A stretch of 64,000 bases of DNA from Hyperoplus lanceolatus. Its lineage: Eukaryota; Chordata; Actinopteri; Uranoscopiformes; Ammodytidae. Where the stretch lies: positions 28,638,001 to 28,702,000 of the forward strand of contig CM049400.1 in NCBI GenBank assembly GCA_026929865.2, read 5' to 3'. The notes under the pieces are model-generated. The model did no database searches. It saw only the letters and a program-made list of their open reading frames with translations, and was not told the DNA's origin. The first letter of the stretch is position 1; every line of letters begins with the position of its first letter. The translations under genes and the position numbers were made by a program. Positions 1 to 11,340 of this stretch are shown in pieces.

Positions 1-3000
1 TATTGGATATGTTCAAGGTGTTGTATTTGGAGACAGATTAGGTGGCTCCATGAGTGTTGCTATGCAACCAGGAAACACATTAAGAATATAACGCAGAAAC
101 CATTCCCCCATATTAGGGATTCTATCTTAAAAAACGTTCTGCATTCATTCATCCGAGGACGGGGCATGTTGTTGGTGAGTAAAAATAGCCACCGTCATCT
201 GAGGAGCATTGAGTTTTTTTTTCATGAGCCTATTTATCCGCTTTAAAAATGGAAAAAAAAAGTATCACTCAAACTGGGAATGTGTAAAGAGAATCCTCAG
301 ACGTTCTGCAGGGATAAAAATGTTAACGCAAGTAAACCTTTTTTAAATAAATCCAATTTGCTTCCCATTTACTCATTCTAGTTTGCCACTTCTGAAAAAA
401 AATCTGACTGTGGACTTTAGTAGTAACACACAAGCTTTGTTTTTGTTATAGTTTATGTTGAATCTATTTTTAAGCCATGTAGATATGGAACCAATGAAGG
501 GTTCAGTAGTATGCTCATGCCTGTTTCCAGTTAACTCGTAGTATGAATGCATAAATAATTAATTGTAGAACAGTTACTAAATATTGGTTGTTTTTTGTTC
601 ATTTCCTCTGCCCAGATTTGAAACTTAAAACTGGCAGTTTGCAGTCATAAGAGCATTATCAAAGCTTTAGTTTACCACCACTGGGTTGAGCCATCTCTCT
701 TCAAAGGCTACTCTAGTATCAGTCCAACACGGTTTGTTTTACAAATTTCGGCAGACTCGAAATTAAAGTGTGGAGATTGCAGGTGCCACCACACACGTGT
801 CCCCGCTTTTGTGAACCTAATTGACCACATGCCCTCCCCTCTACCTTGTAAACAACAGCTGGTTCCAGTAGTCCATCTGCTACCTGTAAATTCCCTTTCA
901 CAGGACTCATAGCTGCTCTACTATATTATTGTTTTTCTACAATGAGGGATGCACGGTCTGGGGCACTGCAAGTGTGTGCTGCTGCTTTGACTAACCCATA
1001 ATAACAGTTTGACTTTTCGACTGGCACACTTGCGGTAAACAGGCTTTTTAATTGACGGTCTGAGTTCTTTTTTCAAAGCATGCCTAGGTGGCATGGAAAA
1101 AGAATGGGCCATTTACTGCAATGGCTGTTGTCTAATGTCTATAGTTTACTGAACATACGATATGGGTGATTCAAGCTTTTTGATGTTTTTACGATTCCCA
1201 GCTCAATCAGCCTAAACCGGGCAACATGGATACTGATTATTTCCTGAAGAAAAAAGCTTAACTTTATTTCAATTTATGTCATGTATCAGGTTGAATATTT
1301 GTGCCAGCTCATACCAAATTCCTGCACATGCTAAAAAAACTTTTGATGGTCATTGTTTTATCCAGTATAAAATTGTACCTTCAGGTAAGGTGCTATCCCA
1401 TGTGCAAATAAGCCAACCATTAATGTAGCTGCTGCTCTAGCGTAAGCTTGCTATCCCGTTTAGGGTTTAACATCATATATTTGATTCATCATCAAATCAA
1501 CGTCAACCTTTTTAGGCTAAATTTGATGAAAATCCACTGCCCGCTGTATATGAATGGGGTGAAGTTAAGACAGGATTGACTCACAAATACCACTGTGCCG
1601 TGACACGTGATTAAAAACAAGAACACACAATAAAACAAATCATCAAACGGACTATGGTCAGCTCTAAAAGCATTAAACTAACACACAGATGTGTGTGCAT
1701 TGTGTCTTCCTGCTCAAAGCTGATTGGATAAGCAATGTGTCAGAGGAGGGGTGGGATTATCCTATATATTGGGAAAACAGTCACAGATAAACCAAACATC
1801 AAGTTGTATCAAATAGTCTGTAATCCAAGCAATGCATTGCTGAGAGCTTATACTTTATTCTTCACATTTGAGCAAATGAGAAAAGGGTTACCAAATCAAT
1901 CTTCTGCTTGAAGGAACAACGGTTCCTATAAGCAGATAAACCTTCTCTCTTAAACATTGTGTTGAAGCTGGACCAGCTGTTTTACACACTCATTCAATAT
2001 TCCCATTCCCAGGGAACAGTAAAATAAGCACGAATGCTACAATATTGTATAAAAGAGCAGAACAGAACCCAACAACAAAACATGAACTTTGATTGTTGTC
2101 ACAAAAGTTTAAGTTGCTTCAACAGATAAAACGGTAGTGTATGCATAGGCTGAGACACAAGTACTGCATTGTCACAACAAAACACTGAGCTGCAACTAGG
2201 AAATCTGCAACTAGTTCAGCATATCAAATAGTTAACATGTGAGCCAACTTGTCCATGGTCACACATCAGACTTTACTATAAGTTGTTCAGTTAGAATTGA
2301 AAGAACCTTCTCCCAACACTTGACACCCGAGGCAGCAGATGATAATCATGGTGCATGGACTGTCTTTGGACTCCATCTTCTCCCTGACTTCACTTCCTCT
2401 AATCTGTCCCTATGTGCAACCTCTGTGATCATCCTCTCCATCTGTGTCACTGAGCCTGTCAGTATGCTAGCAAGCCTCGGCCACACTGAGCAGACGGCAA
2501 CAGTTGTAAAAGGTTTGGAAAGCAGTAAGAGGAGGGAGATGAATTGTAAAAAAATAAACGTGTCTAGCTACTTACAAAGTATTGGCATGTATCCGATCAG
2601 TGGCCAGGGAGATGCATGGGGGTAGAGAGCTCCACACCAAAACGTAGTCGATATGGAGCTGGTGCATGAATGAGAGAAAGGGGGTGGCGAAAGCTTGAGC
2701 ACCAAGAAAGGAGGGAGGGAACTAGCACTAGAGTGGCTCATGAGGAGGGGGCCAAAACAATACAAAACAGAGTATGGCTGCCCCCAGAAAGTCCATGATA
2801 TGAATCATCAGTCAAGTCAGTTACAATAGAAGTATAAAAATAAAACACTGACTTAGTCATACTAAAGCCAGTAGATGACGATTGTGTGTCATCTCAAACA
2901 CCATACAAGAAAGGTGTGATCATGCGCATTGAATCAAATATCTGGATTAATCAGGCAGATACATTCCAACTGAGAAAACTCCAAGTTGGGACAGCCCTAG

Positions 3001-4968
3001 AAAAGAGACAGGATGAAGGAGTTGGACAAGCACAGTAGGGTAAGATTTGAATCAACTTAGTCTTACATCTAAAGAGAGAGGGTAAAAGAAACCTAAAGGG
3101 AAAAGTAAGAAAAGAGGATGAGTGATTGAGGACAGATAGACCTCTTCTTAAGCTGTACCCATTCCGTTAATCGCTCATGTGTAATCCATCCAGGCCCATT
3201 AGGAACTTCACATGAACAGAGAGAAAATAAAAATGAGAAGACATGAGAGAATGAGGTTGAGCTGCATCCTCCCAGTAGGACTGAATTCCCAGGGAGACCT
3301 ATCGCTTTCATGATGCCTCTTAATGATTGCTTTTTACAGGCAGGGCCACGGTCGCGCAGCTGTCAACTTCACATAGATATTGACCTGAACAAACGCATCC
3401 GCCGGGCTGCTTAGTGCAAATTTACTAGACGTTTCAGTAGCATAATGATTTTTAAAGGGGCTGAGTCTAGACAGAGAAAGTGATCTCCCCTCCCTAAATG
3501 GCTACTATCAAAGTGCAATGCAATGAAACCAATGAAGCAAACCAGTAAACGTAAAAGGGCAGGATTTAAATTTTTTCCAGGGATGTTCAGAACAACATCT
3601 CTTGAGTCTTACCTGACTGCAGTACTGGATAAAATATGTCTTAACAGTTTAAGTTCCATAAGAGATGCGTAATATAAACATGGCACTTTCAAAAGATGTA
3701 GGTGAATATTTTGGACTTTTGGAAAATAAACCCATCAGATTAAGTTGATCTCTCTTCAAACTAAGAGTGTCATGCACCTCTTTTTTATGTACGTTTGATT
3801 GACATTAGGCAATCACTAGCCGTTTCTGTTTTCCCTGCCAAGTCAAACATCTTTGAGGGGATTCCATGTGTTCAATATGGTCTAAAACAGTCCAACCTAA
3901 ACAAATCAAACAGAGTTTTCACATACTGTATAACATTGCCTAGTTTCCAGCATTGAATCCACCAGTTACTCACTGTTGCCAGACCTACAAGGTTTTGTTA
4001 AGATTTGGTGGGCAGGCAATACGAGTGACTGTTTTACAACCAAAACAAATCTGAGGCCTTCTCACTGAAGACTTCTCAGATGTTATGCAGCAGCAATAAC
4101 TAAGAGGATGGAAGCAGTTGATGACTACCAGCTTTTTCCAGCATTTAGTCTCGGTAGCACAGTGGTACTAAATTAGCTTAAAGAGGCCATTTCCTATTGA
4201 TCACAAAGGTACTATGCATGCAGATGTCAGTGCAGTTGGAAGATGATGTGGCAAGGTGTATGTGGCCCCATAATCTGTGCTGACATCTGGACCATGACTT
4301 GTACACCTGAGGACCAGGAGCCATTTTCAGAATAAAAACAGGGGGCACAAGGAACCAAAGTGGCAATGGTGGTCAAGAGAGAAAGCATCATAGAGGGTAT
4401 TTTTAAAGGGCCTATAATGTGAAGAACATTTAGATATCTATAAAATATCCAATATTGCATGCACTTTGAAAATGTATTAATATGCTATAAACATAAGAAA
4501 ATACAATTAAAGCTGATACAAAGCACAAGGAGGACACCAATAAAAAACTCTACTTCATTCGTTGGAATGTTAGTTTCTGAGACACATCTCCGGAGAGATG
4601 GTTTGAAGAATGGGGAGGAGGAAGGAGAAGGATGAAAGTAAATTAAGGGGGATGGGATGAAGTCAAGCCTTAGAGTTGCCAGTAATTAGCCATCCGAATA
4701 ACAAAAAAAAGATAGCTGACACAAGCAGGAGTTTCCAAGGAGACAGATACAAAAAAAGACACAGAATGTCTTTTTTGCCTTTGGGGTCATTGATGCTCCT
4801 CTCTCTCGGAGATCAGATTAAGCATACCTCCATTAAAATAATACTGATCCGAACGCTCCATGTGACTGTGGTAAAACAGTGTTAATATTGTATTTTGCTC
4901 AGAGATAAATGATGTACTTCAGATTTGTAGCATAAGCACAAGGGTTGCACTACACTGTAGAGGAAAAG
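1..4968. other. Gene-free unique sequence
   Basis: I find no exon, RNA gene or recognisable transposon here. The open frames are short and match no known domain. Composition is AT-rich with scattered homopolymer runs. The stretch could be intergenic or intronic; the window does not show which gene, if any, spans it. Confidence 0.5.
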
Positions 4969-5177
4969 TTAAAGACTAGAGCTGCAACGATTAATCGACG
5001 AATCGATTATTAAAATAATCGCCAACTATTTTGATAATCGATTAATCGTTTTGAGTAATTTTTTAATAAAAACAATTCCAAATTCTCTGATTTCAGCTTC
5101 TCAAATGTGAATATTTTCTGGTTTATTTAATTCTATTAAATAAACCGAAATATCTGTGTGTTTTGGACATAACAATA

Positions 5178-6785
5178 CAGGTCCTTCTCAAAAAATTAGC
5201 ATATTGTGATAAAGTTGATTATTTTCCATAATGTAATGATAATAATTGAACTTTCATATATTTTAGATTCATTGCACACCGACTGAAATATTTCAGGTCT
5301 TTTGTTGTTTTAATACTGATGATTTTGGCATACAGCTCATGAAAACCCCAAATTCCTATCTCAAAAAATTTGCATATCATGAAAAGGTACTCTAAACGAG
5401 CTCTTAACCTAATCATCTGAATCAACTAATTAACTCTAAACACCTGCAAAAGATTCCTGAGACTTTTAAAAACTCCCAGCCTGGTTCATTACTCAAAACC
5501 GCAATCATGGGTAAGACTGCCGACTTGACTGCTGTCCAGAAGGCCATCATTGACACCCTCAAGCAAGAGGGTAAGACACAGAAAGAAATTTCTGAGCGAA
5601 TAGGCTGTTCCCAGAGTGCTGTATAAAGGCACCTCAGTGGGAAGTCTGTGGGAAGGAAAAAGTGTGGCAGAAAACGCTGCACAACCAGAAGAGGTGACCG
5701 GACCCTGAGGGGGATTTAGGAGAAGGGCCGATTCCAGACCTTGGGGGACTTGCGGAAGCAGTGGACTGAGTCTGGAGTAGAAACATCCAGAGCCACCGTG
5801 CACAGGCGTGTGCAGGAAATGGGCTACAGGTGCCGCATTCCCCAGGTCAAGCCACTTTTGAACCAAAAACAGCGGCAGAAGCGCCTGACCTGGGCTACAG
5901 AGAAGCAGCACTGGACTGTTGCTCAGTGGTCCAAAGTACTTTTTTCGGATGAAAGCAAATTTTGCATGTCATTCGGAAATCAAGGTGCCAGAGTCTGGAT
6001 GAAGACTGGGGAGAAGGAAACGCCAAAATGCCTGAAGTCCAGTGTCAAGTACCCACAGTCAGTGATGGTCTGGGGTGCCATGTCAGCTGCTGGTGTTGGT
6101 CCACTGTGTTTTATCAAAGGCAGGGTCAATGCAGCTAGCTATCAGGAGATTTTGGAGCACTTCATGCTTCCATCTGCTGAAAAGCTTTTTGGAGATGAAG
6201 TTTTCATTTTTCAACAAGACCTGGCACCTGCTCACAGTGCCAAAACCACTGGTAAATGGTTTACTGACCATGGTATTACTGTGCTCAATTGGCCTGCCAA
6301 CTCTCCTGACCTGAACCCCATAGAGAATCTGTGGGATATTGTGAAGAGGAAGTTGAGAGACACCAGACCCAACACTGTGGATGAGCTTAAGGCCGCTATC
6401 GAAGCATCCTGGGCCTCCATAACACCTCAGCAGTGGCAGGCTGATTGCCTCCATGCCACGCCGCATTGAAGCAGTCATTTCTGCGAAAGGATTCCCAACC
6501 AAGTATTGAGTGCATAACTGAACATAATTATTTGAAGGTTGACTTTTTTGTATTAAAAACACTTTTCTTTTATTGGTCGGATGAAATATGCTAGTTTTTT
6601 GAGATGGGGATTTTTGGTTTTTCTTTACTTTATTGCCAAAATCATCAATATTAAAACAATAAAAGGCTTGAACTACTTCAGTTGTGTGTAATGAATCTAA
6701 AATATATGAAAGTCTAATGTTTATCAGTACATTACAGAAAGTATTGAACTTTATCACAATATGCTAATTTTTTGAGAAGGACCTG
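5178..6785 (+). mobile_element. Tc1/mariner transposon (full length, decayed)
   Basis: The 1608-bp element begins CAGGTCCTTCTCAAAAAATT and ends with the inverted complement, giving terminal inverted repeats of more than 40 bp with few mismatches. It is flanked by TA at 5176-5177 and 6786-6787, the target duplication of the Tc1/mariner superfamily. It carries one transposase gene on the plus strand with inactivating lesions. It sits inside a hAT MITE, so it inserted after that element did. Confidence 0.95.
5507..6509 (+). pseudogene. Tc1-family transposase, inactivated
   Basis: Cut-and-paste DDE transposase of the Tc1 type. The reading starts at ATG 5507. An N-terminal helix-turn-helix DNA-binding region (QKAIIDTLKQEGKTQKEISE) is followed by an in-frame TAA at 5624-5626 and a TAG at 5717-5719. 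The frame is then open from 5741 to 6469. The catalytic part is well preserved: first Asp in LFSDESKF, second Asp in FQQDLAPAHSA, and the Glu in NSPDLNPIENLWD. Near the C-terminus a one-frame shift ends the frame at 6467-6469 (LHATPH), while the family's usual ending (RIEAV...PTKY) lies in the next frame and stops at 6507-6509. Two nonsense codons plus this shift mean no full transposase is made. The DDE part is recognisably Tc1, so identity is secure. Confidence 0.93.
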
Positions 6786-6944
6786 TACATTTGAGGACCT
6801 CAACATGGGCTTTGGAAAATTGATCAACATTTTTCACCATTTTCTGACATTTTACGGACCAAAACACTAATCGATTAATCGAGAAAATAATCAACAGATT
6901 AATCGATTATCAAAATAATCGTTAGTTGCAGCCCTATTAAAGAC

Positions 6945-9288
6945 TTTGGATAACTTGAACAAACATCGCTCTATTTCACCCTTTATGTTTCACAATGAGC
7001 TAAGAGTATGGCTGTGTACAGATTTTTTTTAACTATCTTTTATTCAAAAGGGACCTGGAAAGCTCATAGTACAATGGTTCCTTATAGGAACTGTTTTTAT
7101 AGAACCAAAATCAATATCAAAATGGCAATGCTTGAGAAATTGGTTTCATCCAGATGTATCCCTATTTCATCAGGGCAGGTTTGCCTCAGACTTCTGAACT
7201 TTGGGTGGCTCTTAAATCCCATGAGTCAACTGTTGAAGTCTGTGACCACACTTTAATGTCGGATGGCTTACAAGAGAAATACTTGTGGTTAGACACCATT
7301 ATGTATGGCCAACCTGCCATTTAGGTTTACCGCCTTTCATCTGTGAATTTGAGCTGCGTGTTTGTATGCGAGGCGCTACACTCCTTGCATAAATATGGCT
7401 GTCATGTGTGCATTAGCACACACAAACTCCACTGAATCCTGACCTAACAGCTGTTTCTTATCACCACACTAACACAGATGTTGGCACATGACCCACTCTG
7501 TCATCCTCATCCAATTGGTCTATTAATCAGGGAAACCATGACTATCCCTCACTCCGGTTTTTATTCTCCCAACTGGGAGTGACAGAGACCATAACAGGAT
7601 TAACCATCCCTCTGTCCTTCACCATCGGCTGCCCTACCTGCAAGTGGGAGGCTTTGTCACTTTAATGACTTCCTTTAACATGTTGTCTCCGCAGCAATAA
7701 TGTAAGTCAGGGATGCCATTCTTCTTTCTCAATTGCAAATTCCCTAGAACCTCAATAAATCAAATTTCTCATTCAGCCCTGGGATCATAAATGTCTACTT
7801 TATCAACATTATTAAAGTAGAGACAAGAGTAGGCAATCAATCAATGAGTTCAACGACTCGTGAACTGCAGAAAGGTTTACACTTGATGCAAGGGATTGGC
7901 GGCTTTCTTGCCATGGACATTGGCTTTGTATCTCTAATGCTGCCCCAAAACCCCTTGACACACAATAACCAATTCCGTTTGAGACCGTGTAGGGAAGGAA
8001 GGACTGAAGCTCATAATCACCCCCATTTATGTTTGGCATGTTCAAATGTTTAACATTTGACAATCCAGAGTCATGATTTGATGGGGTTGGTTGATCCAGT
8101 TATGTATCCTAGCTCCACTGAATATTCACAAGTTCCATGAACCAGTGAGATGTGAGATGCTGTCACAGATTACTTTCTTCTATATTGCAAATCCTTTCCA
8201 TCAGCACTGCAGTGGAGGTTCTGCTGGATTCTGACTGAGTGGAGAGACCATAACTTAAAACTAACACGTTTTTCCAAGCAATTCCTGCATCAAAACAACC
8301 AGCTTCCTGACTCTCAGTGGAAACATGAAGAGCTTTTAGCTTTCTGATCACGAAACCAGACGGGATGGCAAAACAAGAGGGCAGTATGAGCCACAGTATC
8401 TATGGAGAAATGTGAGAATGTCATGGTAATTAATCTCCAACCCCAGTGGAGAGAGGCATATGAAGAAACGGTTGAGCTTCTTGGCTCGCATTCGCCCCCA
8501 GCCAATGCTTTCCTTTTTCAACCTTGCCAGCAAACCAGTGGGGATGTTGATTCCAGTTCTGTTGTGAGCCCATCCAACCCATCTCTAGATAAGGAGACCC
8601 TGTCCAAGCGGTATACGTTTTTCAACAGCAAAGGACAGCAGGTATGAGATAAGGCACTTAGAATTCATTAAAAAAAAAAATTAGTGTTGCAGTTAATGAT
8701 GCATTTTAATATCAATAACACCGCCTTTTTAAAAAGGTTAATGCAAATACAGGGAAAAAAAAGATTTTGCAATTATATATTGATTATCCAGGGTTTCAGA
8801 TGAAGCCTTGAGGCCATTCACTTGCTTTTTCATTTGTTGTTGAAATGTCTTGGACGGACAACAGAGGGTTGTTGAAACTCCCAAACCACAAAACGTTCCA
8901 ATTCTTACTCTTCCCTTCTCTTTCTGGATGCCACTATCAGTGCATAGCATTCTGGTGCCTTTTGAGCCTGCCCTCTTTCTTCAGCTGCATGGCAAATAAT
9001 TATTAACAGGATCAAAGCATATGAATCGGGCTTCTGCGTCAGTGAGGTTGAGCTTGGGGAGCCACGTGATATAAAGAGATAATGGCAGAGCACTGAATTG
9101 CTTGTGCATGTACCAGCATCTGAGCTCTGCTCTGGTGCTTTTATGCATTTACAATGTATTTCCAGAATGTTGCATAATATTATACATTTATAATTAGAGA
9201 CAATATACTTGAGTATACAGTCAAATATAATGGCCAGAAAATGATGAGAACAGCAGCAGTTTATTGTGTTCATGAGTAAAACTATGAT
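6945..9288. other. Non-coding unique sequence
   Basis: No recognised gene or transposon. It contains one weak exon candidate, listed separately at 8447-8641. The rest looks like ordinary AT-rich intergenic or intronic sequence. Confidence 0.45.
8447..8641 (+). CDS. Possible orphan coding exon (weak)
   Basis: This is a 195-nt open stretch bounded by a plausible acceptor (pyrimidine-rich run ending CCCCAG at 8441-8446) and a good donor (GTATGAG from 8642). It begins and ends in phase 0 and would encode 65 residues starting WREAYEETVELLGSHSPPAN, with a Ser/Pro-rich middle and ending FFNSKGQQ. I do not recognise the peptide and see no partner exon nearby. Chance is a serious alternative, because open frames of this length are frequent in the window. 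Confidence 0.17.
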
Positions 9289-9690
9289 ATTTTTTTTTAT
9301 TAGTTTTATTTGATTAGGACAGTGCATATTAATCAACATGTCAGCAAAGCATCAATGTAAATATGCCGGAGTTAGCATAAATGCTAATTCGCATCCGTAG
9401 TCCTAAGGCAAGTCATAATACAATACATCAATATACAGCTACATGAAACAATTTTACACAGTTAATTCACAACTATCTAAAATACAGTTTTACACTGACA
9501 CCCAATCAGTATAGGCGGTTAGAAAATACAAAAGAAACAAAACAACGTCAAAAAAGAAAAAAAAGAAAGAAAGTTATGCTAAGTTATGAAAGTTTTATTA
9601 ACAATTTTACAATAGTGGTAGGATATGGGTTTTTTGTCTAGTATTTTAAGTGTTCTTTTGAATAGAGATTTGATTGGTTTAAGGGTGGTC

Positions 9691-10806
9691 TCAGATGTGT
9701 GTGACCATGTTGTATAACAGTACGAGATATGGGCAAAAATCATTGCATGCATAAGTCTTTGTCGTCTCCATGGTCAGGAAAGGTCTTATATGCTTGAAGT
9801 TGGATAAATTAAATGTAATTGTATTTCTAACCTTCTTAACATGCCGCTCAAAGTTCAGACCAGAATCAAAAATGACCCCAAGGTACTTAAAATGATCAAC
9901 AACTTCAAGCCTCTCTCCACCCACCATGACAGAAGGTTGCTGTCCGTCTGTTGGTCGTCGAGAGAACAACATACAAACTGTTTTCCTTATATTCAACTGC
10001 AGACAGCAGCTCTGGAGCCAATGGGACACTGGTACCATAGCTCCTGAAAGCCTTGCAGCAGCTTCTTGAATAGAGCTGGCATGGCAGTACAATACAGCGT
10101 CATCAGCATATAGTTGCATATTAATATTTCTACAGACATCTGGTAAATCATTGACATACAGGCTGAATAAGACAGGGCCCAATATCGAACCCTGTGGTAC
10201 ACCAGCAGTACATGTGAGGTATGAAGACAGAGAATCACCAATTTGAACTGCCCGTTTTCTGTCCGACAGGTATGATTTCATCCAACAGAGGGCATTATTT
10301 GAGAAATTAAAATTAGTTAATTTAGCAATAAGCAAGTCATGATTAATGGTGTCAAAAGCACACTTTAGATCCAAAAATACCGCAGCTACAAAGCCGCCCT
10401 GATCCAGCAGATTTTTTAAGTTTTCTAGGAAGTAGCAAGTAGCCGTCTCTGTTGAATGACATTTCCTGAACCCAAACTGCATTGGATTAAGAGTGGCATA
10501 GTCATTATTTAATGTTCTGTCAGATTTTTGACGACCCATTTCTCAGCTACTTTTGAAATTATTGGTAAAATACTTATTGTCCAACAATTCTCAGATTTTG
10601 TCTTGTCCCCAGCCTTAAAGACTGGGGTGACCCTAGCAATCTTCCATGTTGATGGTACCATTTCTTGTTTTATGGAAAGATTCACAAGATGTGCAATTGG
10701 GTCAGCAAGAGCCTCTTTATAGGTCTTCAAAAAGTCACTAGTAAGACCATATGTATCTCTCGCCTTTGAATTTTTTAGAGATGAGATTGTTCTTATTACC
10801 TCTGGG
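9691..10806 (-). pseudogene. LINE reverse transcriptase, frameshifted
   Basis: RNA-directed DNA polymerase domain. From high to low coordinates it reads a pre-palm part ([20 protein letters not shown], then VPSTWKIARVTPVFKAGDK, to about 10510), a frame change near 10510-10540, and then an open frame of 282 codons. That frame holds palm motif A (FLDLKCAFDTINHDLL), motif B (AGVPQGSILGPVLFSLYVND) and the catalytic YADD of motif C (LYADDAVLYC), followed by thumb-like sequence. It lacks the C-terminal region typical of the group. The frame change, the upstream stop and the TA insertion make it non-functional. Confidence 0.85.
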
Positions 10807-10811
10807 ACAGA

Positions 10812-10908
<97 letters not shown>

Positions 10909-10909
10909 T

Positions 10910-10942
<33 letters not shown>

Positions 10943-10945
10943 TTA

Positions 10946-11038
<93 letters not shown>
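10812..11038. repeat. TA microsatellite, about 225 bp, inside a LINE
   Basis: Almost pure (TA)n with a few TTTATA interruptions around 10890-10945 and near 11030. LINE coding sequence can be followed on both sides in the minus sense, so the tract expanded within, or was inserted into, the LINE copy. Alternating purine-pyrimidine AT tracts of this length can extrude cruciforms and are prone to length change and assembly error. Confidence 0.97.
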
Positions 11039-11340
11039 CTTTGTGCATTTAAAGTGCTTTGTCAGTTCCTCAACTGAGCTAATGAAAAATCTGTTGATTT
11101 CATTTACAATGGTGTCTAGATTGTTAATTAGCTCACCATTTACCTGGAGTTGTAAATCACTCAGATAGTTAGACTTGTCCCGCCTTAATAATGTATTTAG
11201 ATTATTCCATATTAGCTTTCCATTGCCATTTGCCCGTTTTATTGTCTCAATATAGTATTTTGCTTTCTATTTGCGAGTCATCCTTAAGACTTTATTTCGT
11301 AGTGATGTAAAAATTTGTCTGTCACTGTATCAGCTCATTG

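Larger units (their letters stand above)
4977..6936. mobile_element. hAT-type MITE, interrupted by a Tc1 transposon
   Basis: The element starts TAGAGCTGCAACGATTAATC and ends in the inverted form ...GTTAGTTGCAGCCCTA, with nested ATTAATCGATTA-type palindromes at both ends. It is flanked by an exact 8-bp direct repeat, TTAAAGAC, at 4969-4976 and 6937-6944. An 8-bp duplication and ends of this kind fit the hAT superfamily. Without the inserted Tc1 it is only about 350 bp and has no coding capacity, so it is a non-autonomous copy. A diverged relative starts at 63583. Confidence 0.85.
9289..11340 (-). mobile_element. LINE retrotransposon (Jockey/CR1-L2-Rex1 group), decayed
   Basis: A minus-strand non-LTR element. 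Reading down from about 11340 there is a linker before the RT domain (for example [20 protein letters not shown], with one stop just upstream), then a TA microsatellite, the RT fingers (VPSTWKIARVTPVFKAGDK) and the RT palm. A non-coding 3' part of about 400 bp follows, whose last bases on the minus strand carry AATAAA and an A-rich tail near 9289-9310. The endonuclease region is absent, so the copy is 5'-truncated. The RT style fits the CR1/L2/Rex1 side of LINEs; I cannot fix the family by eye. Confidence 0.85.

Noticed and set aside
6083-6757. Minus-strand 224-codon open frame
   Set aside because: It is the antisense shadow of the Tc1 transposase and right inverted repeat, with no motif of its own.
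10751-11077. Tyr-Ile repeat protein
   Set aside because: Translation of the TA microsatellite.
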